A stretch of DNA of 64,000 nucleotides, taken from contig CAXYDR010000001.1 in assembly GCA_964276095.1 (NCBI GenBank), forward strand, positions 930,001 through 994,000. Reading direction: 5' to 3'. The stretch is from GCA-2733415 sp964276095 (GTDB lineage Bacteria; Bacteroidota; Bacteroidia; Flavobacteriales; Flavobacteriaceae). The notes beneath the pieces are model-generated. The model had not been told where the DNA came from, searched no databases, and saw only the letters and a program-made list of their open reading frames with translations. Both the position numbers and the translations under genes were made by a program. This document shows, in pieces, positions 26,992 to 35,221 of the stretch (position 1 is the first letter of the stretch; the number at the start of each line of letters is the position of its first letter).

Positions 26992-27690
26992 TTAAATTTC
27001 TTTTGCAAAAACCTGGATAGACAACACTGCTCTTCCCCAATTATAATTTGGAGGAGTAGAACTCCACATATTAAATATATAACTTACATTTTTTGTTGCT
27101 GAATACTGCTCTATATATCCATCTAATGAATATACTATTGTTAAATCTGAGGCTCCAGTAATTATTTCTTCCGTAAAAACAGATGTAAGTGTACTCATTT
27201 GATAAGTAGATCCTGAAATTTCATTTAAATTATATTTACGGGATCCTGATTCATTTTCAATACCATCTTTTAGAAAACGAACACCTATATAACCATCAAT
27301 ATCAACATTATTAGTTTTTGTCCCTAACGGCATTGAATATGTAACAATAACTTTTGCACTTTTATTTGAAGGGATTGTAACACTCTTATTTAATCCTAAA
27401 TGAATATTATTTTTTGTAAATGAATTTTTTGTACTAGACACATACACTTTAGGTGACGGAGCAACGGCTGTAGGCATCAAAATTAAATTATAATTGTTAT
27501 TAACCCCTACATTACCATGTTTATCAACAACCATCTGCTTTCCATTTACTAAATCAGGAGTACTGCGTACTCGAAGAGTACTAGCTACATCCAAACCAGC
27601 TGTTGGATTTGTTGTTCCTATCCCCACTTGAGAGAAAGAGTATTCAAATAACAACACACACACACATAATACCAAACTTCTTTTTTTCAT
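26992..27690 (-). CDS. secreted protein with a VGIGTTNP motif
   Basis: A 232-residue exported protein with signal peptide MKKRSLVLCVCVLLFEYSFS. The motif VGIGTTNPTAGLDV directly after it is common at the N-terminus of Bacteroidota surface and adhesin-like proteins and resembles tail-fibre head domains. The rest is strand-rich, with NVGVNNNYN and TKTNNVDIDGYIGV. No T9SS sorting domain or lipobox is seen, so its final location is uncertain (periplasm or secreted). Single-gene unit between terminators. Confidence 0.65.
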   Translation of the reverse strand: MKKRSLVLCVCVLLFEYSFSQVGIGTTNPTAGLDVASTLRVRSTPDLVNGKQMVVDKHGNVGVNNNYNLILMPTAVAPSPKVYVSSTKNSFTKNNIHLGLNKSVTIPSNKSAKVIVTYSMPLGTKTNNVDIDGYIGVRFLKDGIENESGSRKYNLNEISGSTYQMSTLTSVFTEEIITGASDLTIVYSLDGYIEQYSATKNVSYIFNMWSSTPPNYNWGRAVLSIQVFAKEI

Positions 27691-27784
27691 TTTCTTTTGA
27701 TTTATAAATTAAGGGGCCGCGAAATTACAAAATAAAAAAAAACAAAGCAGGTTTTAAGCAAGTTAATAACAGCCTTTTCAGAAC

Positions 27785-27822
27785 AAAAAAACCTCATGAA
27801 GCATAATGCTTCATGAGGTTAA
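27785..27822 (-). terminator. terminator after ychF
   Basis: Perfect stem AACCTCATGAAGC / GCTTCATGAGGTT with a short ATAAT-type loop, then a T-run on the minus strand. It lies 34 bases past the ychF stop codon. Confidence 0.92.
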
Positions 27823-27854
27823 TATTATAATAGCTTTAAAACTATTTTAATTAA

Positions 27855-28946
27855 TTACACATTAAATCTAAAATGCATGATATCACCGTCTTTAACGACA
27901 TATTCTTTTCCTTCAACCCCTAGTTTACCAGCTTCTTTAACTTTAGCCTCACTACCAAATTCTACAAAGGTATCATATTGCATTACTTCAGCTCTAATAA
28001 ACCCTTTTTCAAAATCAGTATGAATTACTCCTGCTGCTTGAGGTGCAGTAGCCCCAACAAAAACAGTCCAAGCTCTTACTTCTTTCACACCTACTGTAAA
28101 GTAAGTCTGTAAGTTTAATAATTTATACGCAGCTCTAATTAAACGTGCTGCTCCTGGTTCTTCCAAACCAATGTCTTCTAAAAATATTTGTTGCTCGTCG
28201 TAATCTTCTAATTCAGCAATATCTGATTCTGTTGCGACAGCTAAAATAATAACTTCAGCATTTTCAGATTTTACAGCTTCACGAACCTTATTAACATATT
28301 CATTCCCTTCTTTTGCTGAAGCTTCATCAACATTACACACATATAGTACAGGTTTAGAAGTTATCATTTGGAACTCATCTACAAAAATCTGTTCCTTTTC
28401 ATTAAATTCTAATGATCTTACAGAGTTACCAGATTCCAGCACTTCTTTAAGTTTTTCCAACGTTACTTGTTCTAAAATAGCTTCTTTATCACCAGTTTTT
28501 GCTGCACGTTTTACTTTTTCAAGTCTTTTATCTACCGTTTCTAAATCTTTTAATTGTAATTCAAAATCGATAATTTCTTTATCTCTAATAGGATCTATAG
28601 TTTCCTCAACATGTATAATATTAGGATTATCAAAACAACGTAATACATGAATAATCGCATCAGTTTCTCTAATATTAGCTAAGAATTTATTTCCTAAACC
28701 TTCTCCTTTACTAGCTCCTTTTACTAAACCTGCAATATCAACAATTTCAACAGTTGCTGGCATAACACGCTCAGGGTTCACCATGCTTTCTAACTTAGAA
28801 ATCCTTGAATCTGGCACGTTTACGACACCAATATTTGGCTCTATAGTACAAAAAGGGAAGTTAGCACTTTGTGCTTTTGCATTAGACAAACAATTAAATA
28901 AGGTTGATTTACCTACATTTGGTAATCCTACAATTCCTGCTTTCAT
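27855..28946 (-). CDS. ychF: redox-regulated ribosome-binding ATPase
   Basis: YchF (Obg-family, OLA1-like) binds ribosomes and hydrolyses ATP rather than GTP. The 363 residues match the usual length. P-loop: GLPNVGKSTLFN (about 6-17). The usual G3 is seen in DIAGLVKGASKGEGLGNKFL. The G4 position is NVDE instead of NKxD, the reason for ATP preference. The C-terminal TGS-like domain ends VVKDGDIMHFRFNV. Single-gene unit with its own terminator. Confidence 0.96.
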   Translation of the reverse strand: MKAGIVGLPNVGKSTLFNCLSNAKAQSANFPFCTIEPNIGVVNVPDSRISKLESMVNPERVMPATVEIVDIAGLVKGASKGEGLGNKFLANIRETDAIIHVLRCFDNPNIIHVEETIDPIRDKEIIDFELQLKDLETVDKRLEKVKRAAKTGDKEAILEQVTLEKLKEVLESGNSVRSLEFNEKEQIFVDEFQMITSKPVLYVCNVDEASAKEGNEYVNKVREAVKSENAEVIILAVATESDIAELEDYDEQQIFLEDIGLEEPGAARLIRAAYKLLNLQTYFTVGVKEVRAWTVFVGATAPQAAGVIHTDFEKGFIRAEVMQYDTFVEFGSEAKVKEAGKLGVEGKEYVVKDGDIMHFRFNV

Positions 28947-29364
28947 TATATGATGGTATTACAGTTAAACTCGTAAAATAGTTACGAAAATCAGTTTGCA
29001 AAACTACATATTTTTATTATTTATACCTAGTAGCTGCTAAAGGAAATAATATTCCTTAGTAATAAAAAACAAATTGAAATAAACGCCTGGAAATAATAGT
29101 GTGACAAGGGAAAAACTTCAAAAAGAATTTGAGAAGTTTCAATACTAAATATGATAGTTATTAATTTCTAAAAAAAGGCAATGATATAAACACAAATAGA
29201 AATTAAAAAAGTAATACAATATTTTACTAAAGCACTCATAATTGGTTATTTAAGTTTTGTAAATTTATAATAAATAACCGAACAAGTATAAATTTTAATA
29301 CTTATTTAACAAAAAAAGCAACTACTTACGTAATTGCTTTTATAAATATTTTATGATCTAATGG
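28947..29364. other. 418-base spacer between ychF and the ferredoxin gene
   Basis: Holds a possible -7 box for ychF (TAGTTTTG, minus strand, 28999-29006) and the ferredoxin terminator (29310-29342). The only possible coding item is a 23-codon hydrophobic minus-strand frame at 29168-29239, reported as a finding, not as a gene. Confidence 0.5.
29310..29342 (-). terminator. terminator after the ferredoxin gene
   Basis: Stem AAAAGCAA / TTGCTTTT around a 12-base centre with partial pairing (TTACGTAA), 23 bases after the ferredoxin stop codon; T-run on the minus strand. Confidence 0.7.
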
Positions 29365-29718
29365 TTACCCTTTTGGATGCATAAAAGCTTGTTTCTCAAG
29401 TAAAACCTCTTCAGTTTCTACATTATCATCATCTGGCACACAACAATCTACCGGACAAACTGCTGCACATTGTGGTTCTTCATGAAACCCTTTACACTCT
29501 GTACATTTGTTTGGAGAAATATAATATACTTCATCACTTATTGGTTCCTGTGCATCATCTGCATTTACAGTTTCTCCATTTGTAAGTACTAAATCTCCTT
29601 TTAAAGAAGTTCCATCAGCATAACGCCAATCATCAGAAGCTTCATAAATTGCTGTATTAGGACATTCTGGCTCACATGCTCCACAGTTAATACATTCATC
29701 TGTAATTATAATTGCCAT
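29365..29718 (-). CDS. 2[4Fe-4S] ferredoxin with an insertion between cluster II cysteines
   Basis: A 117-residue cytoplasmic electron carrier. Cluster I ligands are in CINCGACEPECP (residues 10-21). The second set is CTEC, an 8-residue insert, then CAAVCPVDCC. A stretch between the two cysteines of cluster II and a long C-terminal tail are features of the Chromatium (Alvin)-type ferredoxins with one very low potential cluster. The middle insert of about 45 residues between the two halves is also long. It is divergent from the acyl-CoA reductase gene across a 130-base promoter region, which hints at a shared role as electron donor, but that is inference. Confidence 0.9.
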   Translation of the reverse strand: MAIIITDECINCGACEPECPNTAIYEASDDWRYADGTSLKGDLVLTNGETVNADDAQEPISDEVYYISPNKCTECKGFHEEPQCAAVCPVDCCVPDDDNVETEEVLLEKQAFMHPKG

Positions 29719-29747
29719 AACTTAAATTCTCTTTTAATTAAAATAAC

Positions 29748-29779
29748 TTGTTTCCGTTTTAGTACAATGAGTATCTTTG
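29748..29779 (+). promoter_or_regulatory. promoter of the acyl-CoA reductase-serC-serA unit
   Basis: TTG at 29748-29750, a 21-base spacer, then TATCTTTG at 29772-29779, a good Bacteroidota promoter. The ATG of the first gene is 70 bases downstream. Confidence 0.65.
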
Positions 29780-29848
29780 TCAAAAATCAGAAACAAACCT
29801 ATATTCTTGGTACAAAAATAACGCCAAAAATATGTAGATACCAAATAA

Positions 29849-30910
29849 ATGAGTCAATTAAATAGTAGAATTTTAGCTTTTTCACAATTAGGAACTTTTT
29901 TAAGTCAATTTACAACAAAAGGAATTGTCAAAAAAGAAGGTATTCCACATAATGATTTATTTTTCGACGCTTTTAAAATGCAAGTTGAACGCGCTTATCA
30001 ATTTAACGGATGGTTTACAAAAGAAAATGTACTATTTTCTTGTGAAGGATGGCATAAATCACTTACTGAAACCAACCTAAATAATTTTACTAATAGTATA
30101 GATTTAAATGATATTACTCCAAAAAAAATAGCTATTGTAATGGCTGGAAATATTCCATTAGTTGGGTTACATGATTTTTTGTCGGTATTAATTTCTGGAC
30201 ATTCTGTATTAGTAAAACAATCTTCAAATGACAAGCATTTATTACCCATTTTAGCTAAGTATTTACAATATGTAAATGAAGATTTTAAAAATAAGATTAC
30301 TTTTTGTGAAGGGAAACTAGAAAATTTTGAGGCTGTTATTGCAACAGGAAGTGATAATACAGCTCGTTATTTTGAACATTATTTTGGCAAATACCCTTCT
30401 ATAATCAGAAAAAGCAGAAATTCTGTCGCAATATTAACTGGTAATGAAACAGATGAAGAATTAAGTAATCTATCAGATGATATTTTTACTTATTTCGGAT
30501 TAGGTTGTAGAAGTGTTTCTAAACTATTTGTGCCAAAAGATTATAATTTTGACAAGTTGTTTAACGCAGTATTTAATCATAAAGACATTATTAATAATGC
30601 CAAATATGCTAATAACTACGATTATAACAAAGCAGTTTATTTAATGAGCTTATTTGATTTATTAGAAAATGGTTTCTTGATGTTAAAAGAAGATAAAAGT
30701 TACTCCTCTCCTATTTCATCATTATTTTATGAAAAATATGACGATTTAGAAACTTTAAAAAAACAATTAATTACAGATAGTGATTTAATACAGTGCGTTG
30801 TTGCAAAAGGTATTATGGATAATGAAATTAAGTTTGGAGAAACACAAAAGCCAAAACTTACTGACTATGCTGACGGAGTAAATACTTTAGCTTTTTTAGC
30901 AAAATTGTAA
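29849..30910 (+). CDS. LuxC-like acyl-CoA/acyl-protein reductase
   Basis: A 353-residue protein of the aldehyde dehydrogenase superfamily related to LuxC, which reduces activated fatty acids to aldehydes with NADPH. Visible marks are the nucleotide-binding area (IAIVMAGNIPLVGLHDF, about 92-108; SVLVKQSSND) and the catalytic cysteine region FGLGCRSVSKLFVP (about 217-230, Cys221). It has no LuxD or LuxE partner and is not part of a lux set. Instead it heads a unit with serC and a 2-hydroxyacid dehydrogenase, spaced by 30 bases. The physiological substrate is unknown. Confidence 0.82.
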   Translation: MSQLNSRILAFSQLGTFLSQFTTKGIVKKEGIPHNDLFFDAFKMQVERAYQFNGWFTKENVLFSCEGWHKSLTETNLNNFTNSIDLNDITPKKIAIVMAGNIPLVGLHDFLSVLISGHSVLVKQSSNDKHLLPILAKYLQYVNEDFKNKITFCEGKLENFEAVIATGSDNTARYFEHYFGKYPSIIRKSRNSVAILTGNETDEELSNLSDDIFTYFGLGCRSVSKLFVPKDYNFDKLFNAVFNHKDIINNAKYANNYDYNKAVYLMSLFDLLENGFLMLKEDKSYSSPISSLFYEKYDDLETLKKQLITDSDLIQCVVAKGIMDNEIKFGETQKPKLTDYADGVNTLAFLAKL

Positions 30911-30940
30911 CACACAACTTACTATATACTTACATTAATT

Positions 30941-32023
30941 ATGAAAAAACATAATTTTAGTGCTGGACCATGTATACTTCCTCAAGAAGTATTACAACAA
31001 GCTGCTAATGCAGTGTTAAATTTTGACGGTTTAGATTTATCTTTAATAGAAATATCTCATAGAAGTGAAAATTTTGTTAGCGTAATTGAAAAAGCAAGAA
31101 ATTTAGCTTTAGAATTACTTGGTTTAGAAAACAAAGGATATTCAGCTTTATTTTTACATGGTGGCGCAAGTACCGAGTTTTTATTAACTCCATACAACTT
31201 AATGAAAAAAGATGGCGGTAAAGCTGCCTATATGAATACCGGAACATGGTCAGCTAAAGCGATTAAAGAAGCTGAATTATTTGGAGAGATTGATATAGTT
31301 GCATCTTCAAAAGATAAAAACTTCTCATATATCCCAAAAGGGTTTAATATACCAAATGATGTAAATTACTTTCACTGTACAAGTAACAATACCATATCTG
31401 GTACACAAATGAAAAGTTTCCCAGAATTTGATGGAGTAACTGTTTGTGACATGAGCTCTGATATATTCTCTCGTCAATTAGACTTCTCTAAATTTGATAT
31501 TATTTACGCAGGTGCTCAAAAAAACATGGGCCCATCAGGAACAACTTTGGTAATTGTAAAAAATGATATATTAGGTAAAACAGGAAGACAGATTCCTTCA
31601 ATATTAGATTACCAAGTACACATTGCAAAAGACAGTATGTTTAACACACCTGCCGTTTTTCCTATATATGTTTCTATGCTAACCCTGCAATGGTTGAAAG
31701 ACCTTGGTGGTATTCCGGCTATTGAAAAAATAAACAATGCTAAGGCTGAATTATTATATACTGAAATAGACAGAAACCCATATTTTAAAGGAAATACAAC
31801 AATAGAAGACCGTAGTATTATGAATGCTACTTTCACTTTAATTGATGAAAACCATCAGAGTATTTTTGACTCAATTTGGGAGAAATCAGGAATTAATGGA
31901 TTACACGGTCATAGAAGTGTTGGCGGATACCGAGCATCTATGTACAATGCATTACCCCTAGAAAGCGTTCAAGTTTTAGTTGATGCTATGCAGGAATTTG
32001 AGACAATTATATCGAAAAACTAA
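30941..32023 (+). CDS. serC: phosphoserine aminotransferase
   Basis: SerC makes phosphoserine from 3-phosphohydroxypyruvate and also acts in pyridoxal phosphate synthesis. The 360-residue class V aminotransferase starts MKKHNFSAGPCILPQEVL, typical of the family. The PLP lysine is in IIYAGAQKNMGPSG, and the substrate loop is HGGASTEFL. GHRSVGGYRASMYNALP near the C-terminus is also a SerC hallmark. It follows the acyl-CoA reductase gene by 30 bases and precedes a SerA-like gene by 12. Confidence 0.96.
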   Translation: MKKHNFSAGPCILPQEVLQQAANAVLNFDGLDLSLIEISHRSENFVSVIEKARNLALELLGLENKGYSALFLHGGASTEFLLTPYNLMKKDGGKAAYMNTGTWSAKAIKEAELFGEIDIVASSKDKNFSYIPKGFNIPNDVNYFHCTSNNTISGTQMKSFPEFDGVTVCDMSSDIFSRQLDFSKFDIIYAGAQKNMGPSGTTLVIVKNDILGKTGRQIPSILDYQVHIAKDSMFNTPAVFPIYVSMLTLQWLKDLGGIPAIEKINNAKAELLYTEIDRNPYFKGNTTIEDRSIMNATFTLIDENHQSIFDSIWEKSGINGLHGHRSVGGYRASMYNALPLESVQVLVDAMQEFETIISKN

Positions 32024-32035
32024 ATTTTTCAGGTT

Positions 32036-32989
32036 ATGAAAATATTAGACAATTATGGAATTTCTAATTCCGGAATTAAGGCATTAAGTGACGCAGGTTA
32101 TGAAGTTAAAACTATAACTGTAGCACAAAATCAATTAATAAACTACATCAGTCAAAACAATATTGAAGTAATTATTATTGGAGCTAATACAATTATTTCT
32201 TCTGAATTAATTGACGCATGCCCTACTCTAAAAATTATTAGCTGTGCGAGTAACAACACAGATAACATTGATATTAATTATGCGATAAATAAAGGCATCC
32301 AAATTATCAAAACACCAGAAGCTCATGCTGTGGCTGTAGCCGAATTAGTTTTCGCTCACTTACTTGGGATGGCTCGTTTCCTTCATCAAGCTAATAGAGA
32401 AATGCCTTTGGAAGGAGATACTAGATTTTTAGATCTTAAAAATCAATTTTCAACTGGAACTGAATTAAAGGGTAAAACACTTGGTATTGTTGGCTTAGGT
32501 ACTATAGGTAAAGAAGTTGCTAAAATTGCAATCGGACTAGGAATGAAAGTCATTGCTACATGTACTACAATTAAAAAGGAAAATATTAATATTACTTTCT
32601 TTAACGGTCAGTCATTAAATTTTGAAATTGAAACTCAGTCACTAGATTCTTTATTAAAAACTTCTGACTTTGTTACACTTCATGTCCATCTTCAAGAAAC
32701 TCCTTTAATTGGCAAAAAAGAAATTGAATTAATGAAAGCTGGTACAGGAATAATCAATACTTCTCAAGGAGGTGTATTAGACGAAATAGCATTAATAAAT
32801 GGTATTGAAGCTGAAAAAATTAAATATGCAGCTTTAGATGTATTTGAAACAGAACCAAAGCCAGAAATTCAATTATTGATGAACCCTGAGTTGTCATTAA
32901 CACCACATATAGCTGGTGAGACAATAGAATCTAAGCAGCGAATTGAAGATCAGTTAATAGCCAAAATTATTCTAACCAAGCAGCAATAA
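32036..32989 (+). CDS. D-2-hydroxyacid dehydrogenase, SerA-like (probable 3-phosphoglycerate dehydrogenase)
   Basis: A 317-residue NAD-dependent dehydrogenase. The Rossmann motif is LGIVGLGTIGKEVAKIA (about 149-165), the catalytic Arg-Glu-His set is represented by GGVLDEIALI and LTPHIAGET. It has no ACT or ASB regulatory domain, unlike Escherichia coli SerA, so serine feedback would act differently or not at all. Position directly after serC (12 bases) supports serine synthesis; erythronate-4-phosphate (PdxB-like) activity is possible because SerC also serves that path. No serB is nearby. Confidence 0.85.
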   Translation: MKILDNYGISNSGIKALSDAGYEVKTITVAQNQLINYISQNNIEVIIIGANTIISSELIDACPTLKIISCASNNTDNIDINYAINKGIQIIKTPEAHAVAVAELVFAHLLGMARFLHQANREMPLEGDTRFLDLKNQFSTGTELKGKTLGIVGLGTIGKEVAKIAIGLGMKVIATCTTIKKENINITFFNGQSLNFEIETQSLDSLLKTSDFVTLHVHLQETPLIGKKEIELMKAGTGIINTSQGGVLDEIALINGIEAEKIKYAALDVFETEPKPEIQLLMNPELSLTPHIAGETIESKQRIEDQLIAKIILTKQQ

Positions 32990-33116
32990 GCCTCTTTATC
33001 GTGATAAAAACACTTTTTATCGATGATTTATTCAAAATTATTGCTTGACCTTATATAATCAGCATTTTTCAGTAACTTGTAATAGAAATTAAATAACAAA
33101 CTAAAACAATATTAAA

Positions 33117-33755
33117 ATGTCAGGAATATTAGATTTACTAAATAGTGATTTAGGAAAAACAATTATAAGCGGAGTAGCTGGACAATCAGGTCAATCTGCT
33201 GATAAAACATCTTCAGTATTAACAATGGCTTTACCAGTTTTAATGGGAGCTATGAAACGTAATGCTGCAACTCCAGAAGGTGCTGCAGGATTAATGGGAG
33301 CATTATCCGGAAAACATGATGGTTCAATTTTAGATAACCTTGGTGGATTATTCGCTGGTGGAGTTGATCAAAGCGTTATGGATGATGGTGCAGGAATACT
33401 TGGACACGTATTAGGAGGTTCACAAGCAAATGTAACAAATGCTCTATCTCAAAAATCTGGAATGGATTCTAGCGCTGTAATGGACATACTAAAAGTAGCT
33501 GCGCCATTAGTTATGGGATATTTAGGAAAACAATCTAAACAACAAAGTGTATCTGACTCTAACGGAATTGGTGATTTATTAGGTGGTTTATTAGGTGGCG
33601 GTGCTACTGCATCAAGCCAACAAAGCTTAATAGAGTCTTTATTGGATGGTGACGGTGACGGATCTATCCTTGACGATGTTGCAGGAATGGTATTAGGAGG
33701 ATCACAAAAGAAAGGTGGTCTTGGAGGTTTATTAGGAGGACTTTTCGGTAAATAA
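33117..33755 (+). CDS. DUF937-family protein
   Basis: A 212-residue Gly/Ala/Ser-rich protein starting MSGILDLLNSDLGKTIISGVAGQSG, typical of DUF937. Repeated elements include glycine-rich turns GLLGGLLGG, ILDNLGGLFAGG and ILGHVLGG. Aspartate-rich turns DGDGDGSILDD could bind calcium. There is no signal peptide or membrane segment. Function unknown. It is 127 bases after the SerA-like gene, so it may have its own promoter, and it ends in a strong terminator. Confidence 0.8.
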   Translation: MSGILDLLNSDLGKTIISGVAGQSGQSADKTSSVLTMALPVLMGAMKRNAATPEGAAGLMGALSGKHDGSILDNLGGLFAGGVDQSVMDDGAGILGHVLGGSQANVTNALSQKSGMDSSAVMDILKVAAPLVMGYLGKQSKQQSVSDSNGIGDLLGGLLGGGATASSQQSLIESLLDGDGDGSILDDVAGMVLGGSQKKGGLGGLLGGLFGK

Positions 33756-33775
33756 AAGCATAATCTATAAATATT

Positions 33776-33808
33776 TTAAAAGCTGAACAGTAATGTTCAG
33801 CTTTTTTA
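33776..33808 (+). terminator. terminator after the DUF937 gene
   Basis: Stem AAAGCTGAACA / TGTTCAGCTTT with a 4-base loop, then a T-run; 22 bases after the stop codon. Confidence 0.92.
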
Positions 33809-33840
33809 TTTTGTATCTTTATATAAACTACAATATTGTC

Positions 33841-34227
33841 ATGCAGCGTTTATTATATCTCATATTATTAATTTTTCTATCGTGTGCTAGTACTGTCACG
33901 AATAACAAAACAGTAAATAATCGTGACAAAGTAGTTATTGAAAATAAGGAGTTGGAATATGAAGTTATCATTATTGAGCCAGGTTTTAGCTCTTGGTTGG
34001 TAACACAAAACCCAATGTCATATTATTCACAATCAACATTAGAGATTAAAAATCAATTTTACGTAGTATCATGGAATCAACGGGTATTGCAACCTTTTAA
34101 ATATAGGTCCGACTTGTATGAGATGAGAATCGCGTATGATTTTAATGTAGATTATGGCTTGGAAGTAAATTATAAACTGTTTATGTACTTTACCTATTTT
34201 CAACAAAAATATAAGCAAAAGCTATAA
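33841..34227 (+). CDS. lipoprotein of the DUF6146 type
   Basis: A 128-residue predicted lipoprotein (signal MQRLLYLILLIFLSC, lipid at Cys15). The mature part has YEVIIIEPGFSSWLVTQNP, MSYYSQSTLEIKNQFYVVSW and NQRVLQPFKY. I recall this pattern as DUF6146, a Bacteroidota family without known function; the name is from memory. Start ATG at 33841; a longer frame from 33793 runs through the terminator and is rejected. Confidence 0.72.
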   Translation: MQRLLYLILLIFLSCASTVTNNKTVNNRDKVVIENKELEYEVIIIEPGFSSWLVTQNPMSYYSQSTLEIKNQFYVVSWNQRVLQPFKYRSDLYEMRIAYDFNVDYGLEVNYKLFMYFTYFQQKYKQKL

Positions 34228-34307
34228 TGTAGCTTAATACTTCTCTATTATAAACTATTTTTATTTTTATTATAAAACGATTCCTTATTTTTGCATAAAA
34301 TTAAGTT

Positions 34308-34814
34308 ATGCAAAAGATAAAAGAAAGTTGGGAAATTGAAAAGAACTGGCAATTAATTTATCCTATTTTAGGAGCTTTAGCACTATTACTTTCTGGTTAC
34401 CTATTAGCAAAAGGTGTGCTTTCAAATTTTTCAGAAGTAAATACTATTCTTCTCATATTCTTAACATTCATAATTGCATACGGTATTTTAAATATCACTT
34501 TAAAACTATTTAAGAAATTAGCTGTAAAATGGCAAGTTACCTATCGTTGGGAATTGATTGCTATCTTCTTAGTTTTCTCTGTTACTGGTTCAACAGCTGC
34601 TAAAATATCAGGACCAATAATTGAAATACTTAACTTAAAAGAACTCATTTCTAACGCTTTTTTATTCTGGACAATTCGTATTTTAATCATCTTCCCTATT
34701 TATCAATTTTTGTTAGTTATTGTAGGATGGATATTTGGTCAGTTTAAATTTTTCTGGGCATTTGAAAAGAAAATGCTTTGTAGAATGGGCTTTAAAAAAT
34801 ACTTTAGTGAGTAA
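34308..34814 (+). CDS. membrane protein of the DUF6787 type
   Basis: A 168-residue protein with four or five membrane helices (about 17-35, 45-65, 80-98, 118-135, 137-155). The conserved looking core is RWELIAIFLVFSVTGSTAAK and the C-terminus is FFWAFEKKMLCRMGF. I recall the family as DUF6787, sometimes mislabelled diacylglyceryl transferase; there is no Lgt signature. The gene heads a unit with a His/Cys-rich protein (8-base overlap) and a TonB receptor, which suggests a role in the same uptake process. A TATTTTTG box (34286-34293) lies 15 bases upstream. Confidence 0.72.
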   Translation: MQKIKESWEIEKNWQLIYPILGALALLLSGYLLAKGVLSNFSEVNTILLIFLTFIIAYGILNITLKLFKKLAVKWQVTYRWELIAIFLVFSVTGSTAAKISGPIIEILNLKELISNAFLFWTIRILIIFPIYQFLLVIVGWIFGQFKFFWAFEKKMLCRMGFKKYFSE

Positions 34815-35148
34815 TAGTTTGAAGAACATATTAAAATCAGTTGTATTAATAGGACTTGTATCAGTTCTGTTAACACCTTCTGTGCTTAATTTTGTTCATT
34901 CATTTGAGCATCATGAACATATCATAGATTGTGATGAAAGAGAAAAAGCACACTTACATGAAATAGAATTTGACTGTAGTTTTATACAATTATATGCTAC
35001 GCCACAAATCTATGATTCAATAGTTTATTTTCCATTAGAGAAAAATACTAATCACTATAACACTAATCACTCTAGATATTCAAGTGAATACCGTAATAGT
35101 ATATTCATTGGAAACTCCCCTCTTAGAGGCCCACCTGTATTAATATAA
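34807..35148 (+). CDS. His/Cys-rich exported protein next to a TonB receptor
   Basis: A 109-113-residue protein with a hydrophobic N-terminal segment (LKSVVLIGLVSVLLTPSVLN) and then a metal-binding-like stretch HSFEHHEHIIDCDE, a following HLHEIEFDC, and a C-terminal end SPLRGPPVLI. There is no ATG before the signal; the start is GTG at 34807 (overlapping the upstream gene by 8 bases) or TTG at 34819. I recall similar small proteins with an RGPP end before TonB receptor genes in Flavobacteriaceae. The histidines and cysteines point to zinc or copper binding, by inference only. Confidence 0.68.
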   Translation: MSNSLKNILKSVVLIGLVSVLLTPSVLNFVHSFEHHEHIIDCDEREKAHLHEIEFDCSFIQLYATPQIYDSIVYFPLEKNTNHYNTNHSRYSSEYRNSIFIGNSPLRGPPVLI

Positions 35149-35221
35149 ATTAATCGTACTCAAAATTTATTTATAAATATATCTAAGCTATTGTTAGGTA
35201 TACAAATTAATACAACAATAT

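Noticed and set aside
29101..29148. A 15-codon GTG frame with an amphipathic, Glu/Lys-rich product
   Set aside because: Too short and without a promoter or conserved neighbour; likely chance or a decayed remnant.
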